A stretch of DNA of 64,000 bases from Oasisia sp. SBJ-2009 (Eukaryota; Annelida; Polychaeta; Sabellida; Siboglinidae), in the NCBI GenBank assembly GCA_964017155.1, contig OZ024855.1:4670690-4734689 (forward strand), in the 5' to 3' direction. Numbering within the stretch: the stretch's first letter is position 1; each line of letters starts with the position of its first letter. The position numbers were made by a program, and so were the translations under genes. The notes below the pieces were generated by a model, which saw only the letters and a program-made list of their open reading frames with translations, was not told the DNA's origin and ran no database searches. Below, piece by piece: positions 58,301 to 63,954 of this stretch.

Positions 58301-61300
58301 CTCCACAATCTTACCGCAGCATACTCAATTTGATATAAAACGAAAAAAGAACGAGACATAGCTTGACAAAACTTGTGTTTTGAAACCGTGAAATTCAATG
58401 TAACAGTCACAAGGTGTTTGAGTTTGGTAACTATCAATAAATTAATAAATCGACAGTGACTTCGACTCAATCGACAGTGGAGTCTACGGAAACCACGGGT
58501 CGAGTGACGTCAACAGAAACAATCGCCTCAACTGTTGGCGAAACAACGGCGAGTCCGTCAGAGACTACTAGTGAAGGTAAAGAAGCATATATGAAAACAG
58601 TATATTTTCACAATTCAGTAATATTGTAGATTGGCTAATAATTTATGTCGGTCACCTCGAATTTTGTTATTTAGGCTAAATATTATAAAACATTTTTCCA
58701 GCACAAAATTACTCATTTGGAAAGAATGGAATGAAAAATTACATTACATCACCATTGGAAAACATATGTATGTACATGTTTTGATAAAGAACTACGGACA
58801 GCAACAATATTGTATGCCAACAAAATTAGCGAAACGAAATATCGCTGTAAAAACGAAAGAGCTATAGTCTCGAGAGGTGATTGATTGTACAACTATGTGT
58901 ATAAACACTTACTTCTTCAAATATTCAAAGCGGCTTTTAATCTGATGTTTCTGTATACAGCTTCGACCTCTGCCTCGGCGGAAACCACTGGAACGACTGA
59001 AAGCGTTTCCTCGGCAGCGACCACAGAAACAGTCGCATCAAGTACGGTCGGAGAAACAACGCAGACTGCTGAAACAACGACCGAAGGTAAGTGACTTCCA
59101 TTTCCACCTGATAGAGATAATGCACCTCTCTATAATTGGGTCAATGTTTACTGTCGGTAGATGAACAATTCTGTGCATCAACACTTACTTCTTCACATAT
59201 GCAAAGCGGCTTTTAATGTGATGTTTCTGTTGCAGCTTCGACCACTGCCTCGACGGAAACCACTGGAACGATTGAAAGCGTTTCCTCGGCAGCGACCACA
59301 GAAACAGTCGCTTCAAGTACGGTCGGAGAAACAACGCAGACTGCTGAAACAACGAGCGAAGGTAAGTGACTTCCATTTCCAACTGATAGATAGAACGCAC
59401 CTCACTATAATTGGGTCAACAATTAATGTCGGTAGATGAACTAGCGGCTACACGATACATGGCATGTGCGTATCGAAATATGAAAAAGTAACACGAAAGA
59501 ATGACTTGCTATACGGTATGGATATGTATTCAAAGTGTTATTAGGTGTGTAAAGTGTTAAGTGTACGAAAATTTACTTGCGGCCAAAGGACGATATTAAA
59601 ATCATAATAGAAATGTTAGTACACATATTTCATCATTTCGTTTTTCTCAGATATGATTGAGAAGATTTTACTTGATAAACAAATATTTTCTAGCAACCAC
59701 TACATCCGCGGAGAAAACAACTGGGCCAATCGAAACCTCGACGTCAACGGCGGCCACCGAAAGCACCGCACCAAGCACAAGCGAAGAACCGACGACATCC
59801 GTCGAATCAACGAGCGAAGGTAACATTTCTTTTTAATCGGGCTAATCAAATAATTTTTATATTTCCACGATCAACTTTAAAAAGAATTTTTCTTTTACGA
59901 CCCAAAAATGATTGAAAATTATTAATATAAATGAAACATTAATCATAAGATTATAGCTGTTTTCTAGTCGAATATCCTTGTTAAACAGCGACTGTAGCAA
60001 CTACAACAACCGAAAACAGCACTATTTCTGAAGAAACATCTACTCCTACGCCACCTTCGACTGAATCGGTGATGACGAGTACAGTCGAATTAGAAAGTTC
60101 GACATCTACAAGTAAGTTCAATCTACTCACCTACATATCACACGTTATGTATGTTGATCAGAGTTGTCCACACAATTATTTACAATTATCTAAAAAACGC
60201 GTTTCCATGAACATTAGAAAAGCGATATCTCCACAATCTTACCGCAGCATACTCAATTTGATATAAAACGAAAAAAGAACAAGGCATAGCTTGACCAAAC
60301 TTGTGTTTTGAAAACGTGAAATTCAATGTAACAGTCACAAGGTGTTTGAGTTTGGTAACTATCAATAAATTAATAAATCGACAGTGACTTCGACTCAATC
60401 GACAGTGGAGTCTACGGAAACCACGGGTCGAATGACGTCAACAGAAACAATCGCCTCAACTGTTCGCGAAACAACGGCGAGTCCGTCAGAGACTACTAGT
60501 GAAGGTAAGGAAGCATATATGAAAACAGTATATTTTCACATTTCAGTAATATTGTAGATTGGCTAATAATTTATGTCGGTCACCTCGAATTTTTTTATTT
60601 AGGCTAAATATTATAAAACATTTTTCCAGCACAAAATTACTCATTTGGAAAGAATGGAATGAAAAATTACATTACATCACCAGTGGAAAACATATGTATG
60701 TACATGTTTTGATAAAGAACTACGGACAGCAACAATATTGTATGCCAACAAAATTAGCGAAACGAAATATCGCTGTAAAAACGAAAGAGCTATTGTCTCG
60801 AGAGGTGATTGATTGTACAACTATGTGTATAAACACTTACTTCTTCAAATATTCAAAGCGGCTTTTAATCTGATGTTTCTGTATACAGCTTCGACCACTG
60901 CCTCGGCGGAAACCACTGGAACGACTGAAAGCGTTTCCTCGGCAGCGACCACAGAAACAGTCGCATCAAGTGCGGTCGGAGAAACAACGCAGACTGCTGA
61001 AACAACGAGCGAAGGTAAGTGACTTCCATTTCCACCTGATAGAGATAATGCACCTCAGTATAATTGGGTCAATATTTACTGTCGGTAGATGAACAATTCT
61101 GTGCATCAACACTTACTTCTTCACATATGCAAAGCGGCTTTTAATGTGATGTTTCTGTTGCAGCTTCGATCACTGCCTCGACGGAAACCACTGGAACGAC
61201 TGAAAGCGTTTCCTCGGCAGCGACCACAGAAACTGTCGCATCAAGTACGGTCGGAGAAACAACGCAGACTGCTGAAACAACGAGCGAAGGTAAGTGACTT

Positions 61301-63954
61301 CCATTTCCAACTGATAGATAGAAGCACCTCACTAGAATTGGGTCAACAATTAATGTCGGTAGATGAACTAGCGGCTACACGATACATGACATATGCGTAT
61401 CGAAATATGAAAAAGTAAAACGAAAGAATGACTTGCAATACGGTATGGATATGTATTCAAAGTGTTATTAGGTGTGTAAAGTGTTAAGTGTACGAACATT
61501 TACTTGCGGCCAAAGGACGATATTAAAATCATAATAGAAATGTTAGTACACATATTTCATCATTTCGTTTTTCTCAGATATGATTGAGAAGATTTTACTT
61601 GATAAACAATTTTTTTCTAGCAACCACTATATCCGCGGAGAAAACAACTGGGCCAATCGAAACCTCGACGTCAACGGCGGCCACCGAAAGCACCGCACCA
61701 AGCACAAGCGAAGAACCGACGACATCCGTCGAATCAATGAGCGAAGGTAACATTTCTTTTTAATCGGGCTAATCAAATAATTTTTAAATTTCCACGATCA
61801 ACTTTAAAAAGAATTTTTCTTTTACGACCCAAAAATGATTGAAAATTATTAATATAAATGAAACATTAATCATAAGATTATAGCTGTTTTCTAGTCGAAT
61901 ATCCTTGTTAAACAGCGACTGTAGCAAGTACAACAACCGAAAACAGCACTATTTCTGAAGAAACATCTACTCCTACGCCACCTTCGACTGAATCGGTGAT
62001 GACGAGTACAGTCGAATTAGAAAGTTCGACATCTACAAGTAAGATCAATCTACTCACCTACATATCGCACGTTATGTATGTTGATCAGAGTTGTCCACAC
62101 AATTATTTACAATTATCTAAAAAACGCGTTTCCATGAACATTAGAAAAGCGATATCTCCACAATCTTACCGCAGCATACTCAATTTGATATAAAACGAAA
62201 AAAGAACGAGGCATAGCTTGACCAAACTTGTGTTTTGAAAACGTGAAATTCAATGTAACAGTCACAAGGTGTTTGAGTTTGGTAACTATCAATAAATTAA
62301 TAAATCGACAGTGACTTCGACTCAATCGACAGTGGAGTCTACGGAAACCACGGGTCGAATGACGTCAACAGAAACAATCGCCTCAACTGTTGGCGAAACA
62401 ACGGCGAGTCCGTCAGAGACTACTAGTGAAGGTAAGGAAGCATATATGAAAACAATATATTTTCACATTTCAGTAATATTGTAGATTGGCTAATAATTTA
62501 TGTCGGTCACCTCGAATTTTTTTATTTAGGCTAAATATTATAAAACATTTTTCCAGCACAAAATTACTCATTTGGAAAGAATGGAATGAAAAATTACATT
62601 ACATCACCAGTGGAAAACATATGTATGTACATGTTTTGATAAAGAACTACGGACAGCAACAATATTGTATGCCAACAAAATTAGCGAAACGAAATATCGC
62701 TGTAAAAACGAAAGAGCTATTGTCTCGAGAGGTGATTGATTGTACAACTATGTGTATAAACACTTACTTCTTCAAATATTCAAAGCGGCTTTTAATCTGA
62801 TGTTTCTGTATACAGCTTCGACCACTGCCACTGGAACGACTGAAAGCGTTTCCTCGGCAGCGACCACAGAAACAGTCGCATCAAGTACGGTCGGAGAAAC
62901 AACGCAGACTGCTGAAACAACGAGCGAAGGTAAGTGACTTCCATTTCCACCTGATAGAGATAATGCACCTCAGTATAATTGGGTCAATATTTACTGTCGG
63001 TAGATGAACAATTCTGTGCATCAACACTTACTTCTTCACATATGCAAAGCGGCTTTTAATGTGATGTTTCTGTTGCAGCTTCGATCACTGCCTCGACGGA
63101 AACCACTGGAACGACTGAAAGCGTTTCCTCGGCAGCGACCACAGAAACTGTCGCATCAAGTACGGTCGGAGAAACAACGCAGACTGCTGAAACAACGAGC
63201 GAAGGTAAGTGACTTCCATTTCCAACTGATAGATAGAACGCACCTCACTATAATTGGGTCAACAATTAATGTCGGTAGATGAACTAGCGGCTACACGATA
63301 CATGACATGTGCGTATCGAAATATGAAAAAGTAAAACGAAAGAATGACTTGCAATACGGTATGGATATGTATTCAAAGTGTTATTAGGTGTGTAAAGTGT
63401 TAAGTGTACGAAAATTTACTTGCGGCCAAAGGACGATATTAAAATCATAATAGAAATGTTAGTACACATATTTCATCATTTCGTTTTTCTCAGATATGAT
63501 TGAGAAGATTTTACTTGATAAACAAATATTTTCTAGCAACCACTATATCCGCGGAGAAAACAACTGGGCCAATCGAAACCTCGACGTCAACGGCGGCCAC
63601 CGAAAGCACCGCACCAAGCACAAGCGAAGAACCGACGACATCCGTCGAATCAACGAGCGAAGGTAACATTTCTTTTTAATCGGGCTAATCAAATAATTTT
63701 TATATTTCCACGATCAACTTTAAAAAGAATTTTTCTTTTACGACCCAAAAATGACTGAAAATTATTAATATAAATGAAACATTAATCATAAGATTATAGC
63801 TGTTTTCTAGTCGAATATCCTTGTTAAACAGCGACTGTAGCAAGTACAACAACCGAAAACAGCACTATTTCTGAAGAAACATCTACTCCTACGCCACCTT
63901 CGACTGAATCGGTGATGACGAGTACAGTCGAATTAGAAAGTTCGACATCTACAA
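51..63954 (+). CDS. giant mucin-like Thr/Ser-rich repeat protein, internal part, 164 exons (partial at both ends)
   Basis: I read the window as the interior of one gene whose exons are 35 A, 25 A', 35 B, 35 C and 34 D copies. All exons start with two bases of a split codon and end with one, so they join in one frame in any order. The joined product is about 6,780 residues, about 50-56% Thr+Ser, acidic (Glu-rich, few Lys/Arg), with no Cys. This composition is typical of O-glycosylated mucins and of secreted glue or silk-like proteins; a secreted or surface location is inferred from that, because no signal peptide, anchor, start or stop codon is in view. Splice sites are GT-AG, with donors of the type gaag|gtaagt. 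Unit 8 has two damaged splice sites and unit 19 a frameshift, so the full frame holds only if those exons are skipped or are sequence errors. I recognise no named gene. Other possibilities are a decaying array or several adjacent genes. Confidence 0.8.
177..508 (+). other. A-B intron, reference copy, with a decoy acceptor
   Basis: This 332-nt AT-rich intron runs from gtaagtgact to atattttctag. It is full of stop codons in the joined frame. It contains tttcgtttttctcag at 451-465, which looks like a better acceptor than the true one at 508 and is kept in nearly all units. I see no RNA gene or other coding sequence in it. A 61-codon open stretch on the minus strand is not supported by any start context or family resemblance. 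Confidence 0.75.
451..465 (+). other. strong-looking alternative acceptor 43 nt before exon B
   Basis: The sequence tttcgtttttctcag is a classic polypyrimidine tract plus CAG and is present in essentially every unit. Its use would shift the frame, reading a Lys/Arg-rich peptide through exon B. If B is then spliced to C, this meets TGA at 844-846 in unit 1; if not, TAA at 636-638. It could act as a decoy or as a poison splice site. Whether it is used cannot be told from sequence. Confidence 0.45.
509..634 (+). CDS. exon B, reference copy (unit 1)
   Basis: This 126-nt exon follows the acceptor atattttctag and precedes the donor gaag|gtaaca. It encodes 42 residues beginning ATTISAEKTTGPIE and ending VESTSE, with 12 Thr and 9 Ser, three Pro and one or two Lys. 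Start and end resemble exon A (A-S/T-T at the start, T-S-E-G at the end), so the two probably derive from one ancestral exon. Residue 19 is Lys in seven short units (1, 4, 6, 10, 11, 12, 15) and Thr elsewhere. A stronger-looking polypyrimidine acceptor lies 43 nt upstream but would shift the frame. Confidence 0.86.
635..803 (+). other. B-C intron, reference copy
   Basis: This 169-nt AT-rich intron runs from gtaacatttc to ccttgttaaacag. The run of five A after gacccaa is reduced to four in units 17, 20 and 28, a slippage-type change that shortens the unit by one base without touching the exons. Nothing else is visible in it. Confidence 0.75.
804..926 (+). CDS. exon C, reference copy (unit 1)
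   Basis: This 123-nt exon follows the acceptor cttgttaaacag and precedes the donor acaa|gtaaga. It encodes 41 residues with 13 Thr and 10 Ser, a Pro-rich centre (TPTPPST, residues 19-25) and the end ESSTST. Residues 10-12 are Asn-Ser-Thr, an N-glycosylation sequon; about half of the units have Lys-Arg-Thr instead. It ends in A rather than G, so the codon shared with exon D reads ATG (Met) instead of Gly-Ala type junctions. No internal stop occurs in this frame in any copy except the frameshifted unit 19. Confidence 0.85.
927..1199 (+). other. C-D intron, reference copy
   Basis: This 273-nt intron runs from gtaagatcaa to aaatcgacag. A 65-codon open frame enters from exon C in the wrong phase and runs well into the intron in most units. 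It has premature stops in units 16 and 19 and a 4-nt insertion in unit 25, so it behaves as non-coding. The 3' end lacks a long pyrimidine tract. Confidence 0.7.
1200..1319 (+). CDS. exon D, reference copy (unit 1)
   Basis: This 120-nt exon precedes the donor gaag|gtaaag. Its upstream flank is A-rich with only a weak pyrimidine tract (taataaatcgacag), so the acceptor is the least certain in the unit. A second atcgacag ends at 1220, and using it would start the exon at 1221, still in frame and still giving Met at the split codon. The longer form encodes 40 residues beginning MTSTQSTVEST and ending SETTSE, with 14 Thr and 8 Ser. Residue 17 is Val here and Met in many later units. The 3' half (ETIASTVGETT) echoes exon A (ETVASSTVGETT), again suggesting descent from a common exon. 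Confidence 0.82.
1320..1701 (+). other. D-A intron, reference copy, open in the exon A frame for its last ~330 nt
   Basis: This 382-nt intron runs from gtaaagaagc to ctgtatacag. Read straight from exon D it hits TAG after 17 codons. A different frame is open from about 1374 to exon A and is continuous with it. The open stretch encodes a basic, aromatic-rich peptide unlike the mucin exons. In many units a 2-nt insertion (ctatag or ctattg for ctag) or a TGG to TGA change breaks it, so I call it intron and not an extra exon. Confidence 0.7.
1702..2970 (+). CDS. unit 2 (short)
   Basis: Exons: A 1702-1827, B 2160-2285, C 2455-2577, D 2851-2970; 1653 bp to the next unit because its D-A intron carries two extra bases. 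B has Thr19; C has Lys-Arg at 10-11 and Thr32Ser. The Thr32Ser change and the intron variant catggcatgtggg (about 1923) recur only in unit 7, placing both in an 8807-bp higher-order repeat. Confidence 0.84.
3355..3904 (+). repeat. 275-bp internal duplication (A and A' modules) defining long units
   Basis: Two copies of a 275-bp module lie side by side: end of upstream intron, exon, first part of downstream intron. They differ in the acceptor (tatacag or gttgcag) and in the downstream flank (gatagagataatgcac after A, gatagatagaacgcac after A'). Short units have the A acceptor but the A' downstream flank, as expected if recombination between A and A' exons removed one module. Confidence 0.85.
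3355..4898 (+). CDS. unit 3 (long, A-A'-B-C-D)
   Basis: Exons: A 3355-3480, A' 3630-3755, B 4088-4213, C 4383-4505, D 4779-4898; 1926 bp to the next unit. A has Ser4, Glu14 and Ala26Thr. B has a silent CCA at Pro33. C is the Lys-Arg type. From A' onwards it matches unit 5, including the intron variant aactagggac at about 5112. It contributes 207 residues. Confidence 0.84.
3630..3755 (+). CDS. exon A', reference copy (unit 3), duplicate of exon A
   Basis: A' lies 275 bp downstream of exon A and occurs only in long units. Here its 126 nt differ from the exon A of the same unit at only a few bases. Its acceptor is different and stronger (tttctgttgcag against tttctgtatacag), while the donor gaag|gtaagt is the same. 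The 275-bp duplication includes the end of the upstream intron and about 90 bp of the downstream intron. In the rightmost units A' usually has Thr instead of Ala at residue 7, so A and A' have begun to diverge as separate lineages. Because both ends are phase 1, including or losing A' adds or removes exactly 42 residues. Confidence 0.86.
5281..6549 (+). CDS. unit 4 (short)
   Basis: Exons: A 5281-5406, B 5739-5864, C 6034-6156, D 6430-6549. Same haplotype as unit 1 (offset 5230), with A Asp14, B Lys19 and C Asn-Ser. The D-A intron has the rare form catatatcaaaac, seen also after units 1, 6, 10 and 11. No defects. Confidence 0.85.
6932..8475 (+). CDS. unit 5 (long)
   Basis: Exons: A 6932-7057, A' 7207-7332, B 7665-7790, C 7960-8082, D 8356-8475. 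Its exon A has the short-unit upstream flank and Asp14 but the long-unit downstream flank. From there on it copies unit 3 at an offset of 3577 bp. It therefore looks like a crossover product between a short and a long unit within exon A. Confidence 0.84.
8858..10126 (+). CDS. unit 6 (short)
   Basis: Exons: A 8858-8983, B 9316-9441, C 9611-9733, D 10007-10126. Haplotype as units 1 and 4, with one private intron change (gcggctaaacg near 9201). Intact. Confidence 0.85.
10509..11777 (+). CDS. unit 7 (short)
   Basis: Exons: A 10509-10634, B 10967-11092, C 11262-11384, D 11658-11777. It matches unit 2 at an offset of 8807 bp, including C Thr32Ser and the catggcatgtggg intron variant. Just before exon D the flank reads aattaagaaatcg instead of aattaataaatcg. 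Intact. Confidence 0.84.
12160..13703 (+). CDS. unit 8 (long) with broken exon C acceptor and exon D donor
   Basis: Exons by position: A 12160-12285, A' 12435-12560, B 12893-13018, C 13188-13310, D 13584-13703. The AG before C is AC (base 13187), and the GT after D is AT (base 13704). The next AG inside C (ctgtag, ending 13196) would shorten C by 9 nt and stay in frame. D has no obvious in-phase replacement donor, but skipping D keeps the frame. C also carries Glu16Gln. The coding bases themselves are intact. This is the most damaged unit in the window. Confidence 0.78.
13187..13196 (+). other. lost exon C acceptor in unit 8 and in-frame substitute
   Basis: Where the other units have taaacag before exon C, this one has taaacac, so the AG is gone. 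The next AG is at the end of ctgtag (13196). Splicing there would drop three codons and keep phase 1. Confidence 0.8.
13704..13705 (+). other. lost exon D donor in unit 8 (GT to AT)
   Basis: The sequence reads gaagataaag where all other D exons have gaaggtaaag or gaaggtaagg. Reading on without splicing adds 17 or so residues and then meets TAG before 13757. The nearest following GT (aaaaca|gtatat) would leave the exon in the wrong phase. Confidence 0.8.
14088..15631 (+). CDS. unit 9 (long)
   Basis: Exons: A 14088-14213, A' 14363-14488, B 14821-14946, C 15116-15238, D 15512-15631. A has Ser4 and Glu14. B carries Glu14Lys and Pro33Ser, both private. C is the Lys-Arg type. The intron variant cgaaatttgaaaaag after A' is shared only with unit 8. 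Splice sites are normal, so the unit 8 lesions were not copied here. Confidence 0.84.
16014..17282 (+). CDS. unit 10 (short)
   Basis: Exons: A 16014-16139, B 16472-16597, C 16767-16889, D 17163-17282. Unit 1 haplotype (A Asp14, B Lys19, C Asn-Ser, D Val17). Intact, and close to identical to unit 11. Confidence 0.85.
17665..18933 (+). CDS. unit 11 (short)
   Basis: Exons: A 17665-17790, B 18123-18248, C 18418-18540, D 18814-18933. Unit 1 haplotype, except that D reads acattgg for acagtgg near 18832. This gives Val8Leu and removes the second possible exon D acceptor, leaving only the first usable in this unit. Confidence 0.85.
19316..20584 (+). CDS. unit 12 (short)
   Basis: Exons: A 19316-19441, B 19774-19899, C 20069-20191, D 20465-20584. 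Its front half matches units 10 and 11 (A Asp14, B Lys19). From exon C it is of the other type (C Lys-Arg, D Val17Met, long-type D-A intron), so it is a mosaic with a switch point in the B-C region. Confidence 0.85.
20967..22510 (+). CDS. unit 13 (long)
   Basis: Exons: A 20967-21092, A' 21242-21367, B 21700-21825, C 21995-22117, D 22391-22510. A has Glu14Val (gtaagc). A' has Ala7Thr and a silent ACT at Thr24, the type that dominates the right-hand side. D has Ser39Arg. C is the Lys-Arg type. Frames and splice sites are intact. Confidence 0.84.
22895..24438 (+). CDS. unit 14 (long)
   Basis: Exons: A 22895-23020, A' 23170-23295, B 23628-23753, C 23923-24045, D 24319-24438. A has Ser4 and Glu14; A' keeps Ala7. 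C is the Asn-Ser type. D has two silent changes only. Its D-A intron is of the short-unit type, leading into short unit 15. Confidence 0.84.
24821..26089 (+). CDS. unit 15 (short)
   Basis: Exons: A 24821-24946, B 25279-25404, C 25574-25696, D 25970-26089. A carries Thr21Pro and Asp14. B has Lys19 and a silent GGA at Gly11. C is the Lys-Arg type. The intron before B has several private changes (gagtgaggagc near 25240) but keeps the acceptor. Confidence 0.84.
26472..27740 (+). CDS. unit 16 (short, the last short unit)
   Basis: Exons: A 26472-26597, B 26930-27055, C 27225-27347, D 27621-27740. A has Thr34Lys. B has Ala6Pro and Ala20Thr. C is the Lys-Arg type. The C-D intron has a new stop (atatgacac near 27371) in the frame that runs on from exon C in most other units, as expected for non-coding sequence. 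Confidence 0.84.
28123..29665 (+). CDS. unit 17 (long)
   Basis: Exons: A 28123-28248, A' 28398-28523, B 28856-28981, C 29150-29272, D 29546-29665; 1927 bp to the next unit, one A being lost in the B-C intron. B has Thr9Ile. C is the Asn-Ser type. D has Val17Met, Gly28Ser and Thr37Asn. From this unit on, all units are long. Confidence 0.84.
30050..31593 (+). CDS. unit 18 (long)
   Basis: Exons: A 30050-30175, A' 30325-30450, B 30783-30908, C 31078-31200, D 31474-31593. A has Ser4 and Ala19Gly; A' keeps Ala7. C is the Lys-Arg type with Ser18Pro, shared with unit 21. B has only a silent change. Intact. Confidence 0.84.
31978..33522 (+). CDS. unit 19 (long) with frameshifted exon C
   Basis: Exons: A 31978-32103, A' 32253-32378, B 32711-32836, C 33006-33129 (124 nt, one too many), D 33403-33522. 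Exon C reads actccctacg where every other copy has actcctacg (33058-33067). The extra C shifts the frame and brings a TGA into frame at 33080-33082. Skipping exon C would restore the frame because its neighbours share phase 1. B has Thr17Lys. The other exons are normal. A sequencing or assembly error in a C run is a real alternative. Confidence 0.8.
33058..33082 (+). pseudogene. single-base insertion and resulting TGA in exon C of unit 19
   Basis: A run of two C in actcctacg is three here, giving a 124-nt exon. The shifted frame reads into a TGA at 33080-33082. It is the only frameshift I found among the 164 exons. Confidence 0.8.
33907..35449 (+). CDS. unit 20 (long)
   Basis: Exons: A 33907-34032, A' 34182-34307, B 34640-34765, C 34934-35056, D 35330-35449; 1927 bp to the next unit. 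B has Ile13Thr. C is the Asn-Ser type with Ser14Tyr, one of the few aromatic residues in the protein. D has Thr37Asn as in unit 17, indicating shared ancestry or conversion. Confidence 0.84.
35834..37377 (+). CDS. unit 21 (long)
   Basis: Exons: A 35834-35959, A' 36109-36234, B 36567-36692, C 36862-36984, D 37258-37377. C is the Lys-Arg type with Ser18Pro. D has Met17. The D-A intron carries gattggaatg (near 37525), repeated 3856 bp later after unit 23, which marks the start of the two-unit higher-order repeat. Confidence 0.84.
37762..39305 (+). CDS. unit 22 (long)
   Basis: Exons: A 37762-37887, A' 38037-38162, B 38495-38620, C 38790-38912, D 39186-39305. A' has Ala7Thr and the private Ser27Pro. 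C is the Lys-Arg type, D Met17. Intact. Confidence 0.84.
39690..41233 (+). CDS. unit 23 (long)
   Basis: Exons: A 39690-39815, A' 39965-40090, B 40423-40548, C 40718-40840, D 41114-41233. A' has Ala7Thr, Thr24Arg and Thr39Arg; the last recurs in units 25 and 27. C is the Lys-Arg type, D Met17. Intact. Confidence 0.84.
41618..43161 (+). CDS. unit 24 (long)
   Basis: Exons: A 41618-41743, A' 41893-42018, B 42351-42476, C 42646-42768, D 43042-43161. A' has Ala7Thr, Thr10Ile and Thr24Ser. It lacks the Thr39Arg found in units 23 and 25, fitting alternation of two unit types. Intact. Confidence 0.84.
43546..45093 (+). CDS. unit 25 (long, 4-nt intron insertion)
   Basis: Exons: A 43546-43671, A' 43821-43946, B 44279-44404, C 44574-44696, D 44974-45093; 1932 bp to the next unit. 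The C-D intron reads acattaattagaaa (44797-44810), with four extra bases that duplicate atta. A' has Ala7Thr, Ser15Ile and Thr39Arg. The coding frame is unaffected. Confidence 0.84.
45478..47021 (+). CDS. unit 26 (long)
   Basis: Exons: A 45478-45603, A' 45753-45878, B 46211-46336, C 46506-46628, D 46902-47021. B has Gly11Ala and Ile13Thr (actgcgccaacc), repeated exactly in unit 28, as is the intron variant gatataaaaatc. D has one silent change. Intact. Confidence 0.84.
47406..48949 (+). CDS. unit 27 (long)
   Basis: Exons: A 47406-47531, A' 47681-47806, B 48139-48264, C 48434-48556, D 48830-48949. A' has Ala7Thr and Thr39Arg as in units 23 and 25. C is the Lys-Arg type with Glu16Gln, a change otherwise seen only in unit 8. 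Intact. Confidence 0.84.
49334..50876 (+). CDS. unit 28 (long)
   Basis: Exons: A 49334-49459, A' 49609-49734, B 50067-50192, C 50361-50483, D 50757-50876; 1927 bp to the next unit. B has Gly11Ala and Ile13Thr as in unit 26. C reads Lys-Ser at 10-11, an intermediate between the two common types, and has Ala4Ser. D has Gly28Arg. Intact. Confidence 0.84.
51261..52804 (+). CDS. unit 29 (long)
   Basis: Exons: A 51261-51386, A' 51536-51661, B 51994-52119, C 52289-52411, D 52685-52804. C is the Asn-Ser type; from here on all units have the sequon. The C donor is gtaagt and the D donor gtaagg, variants repeated 7700 bp later in unit 33. Intact. Confidence 0.84.
53189..54732 (+). CDS. unit 30 (long)
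   Basis: Exons: A 53189-53314, A' 53464-53589, B 53922-54047, C 54217-54339, D 54613-54732. A has Thr29Ala, A' Thr3Ile and Ala7Thr, B Thr40Met. The B acceptor tract reads aatttttttctag. Every one of these marks is repeated in unit 34, 7700 bp downstream. Intact. Confidence 0.84.
55117..56648 (+). CDS. unit 31 (long, shortened exon A)
   Basis: Exons: A 55117-55230 (114 nt), A' 55380-55505, B 55838-55963, C 56133-56255, D 56529-56648; 1916 bp to the next unit. Exon A has lost 12 nt, removing four residues (Ser-Ala-Glu-Thr) near its start and keeping the frame. A' has Thr3Ile and Ala7Thr. The same deletion is in unit 35. D has Val17. Confidence 0.84.
57033..58576 (+). CDS. unit 32 (long)
   Basis: Exons: A 57033-57158, A' 57308-57433, B 57766-57891, C 58061-58183, D 58457-58576. 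A has Ser4 and Glu14; A' keeps Ala7 and has the private Thr10Pro. C is the Asn-Ser type, D Val17. It resembles the left-hand long units (for example unit 18) more than its neighbours. Intact. Confidence 0.84.
58961..60504 (+). CDS. unit 33 (long)
   Basis: Exons: A 58961-59086, A' 59236-59361, B 59694-59819, C 59989-60111, D 60385-60504. A has Ser41Thr, A' Ala7Thr and Thr13Ile, B Ile4Thr, C Ser5Thr, D Met17 and Gly28Arg. From its C donor onwards it shares the variants of unit 29 at an offset of 7700 bp. Intact. Confidence 0.84.
60889..62431 (+). CDS. unit 34 (long)
   Basis: Exons: A 60889-61014, A' 61164-61289, B 61621-61746, C 61916-62038, D 62312-62431; 1927 bp to the next unit, one C being lost in the A'-B intron near 61323. 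It carries all the distinguishing marks of unit 30 (A Thr29Ala, A' Thr3Ile, B Thr40Met). Intact. Confidence 0.84.
62816..63954 (+). CDS. unit 35 (long, cut by the window edge after exon C)
   Basis: Exons: A 62816-62929 (114 nt), A' 63079-63204, B 63537-63662, C 63832-63954; exon D lies beyond the window. It has the same 12-nt exon A deletion and the same aatgactgaaa intron variant as unit 31. The sequence ends 46 nt into the C-D intron, so the array clearly continues to the right. Confidence 0.84.
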
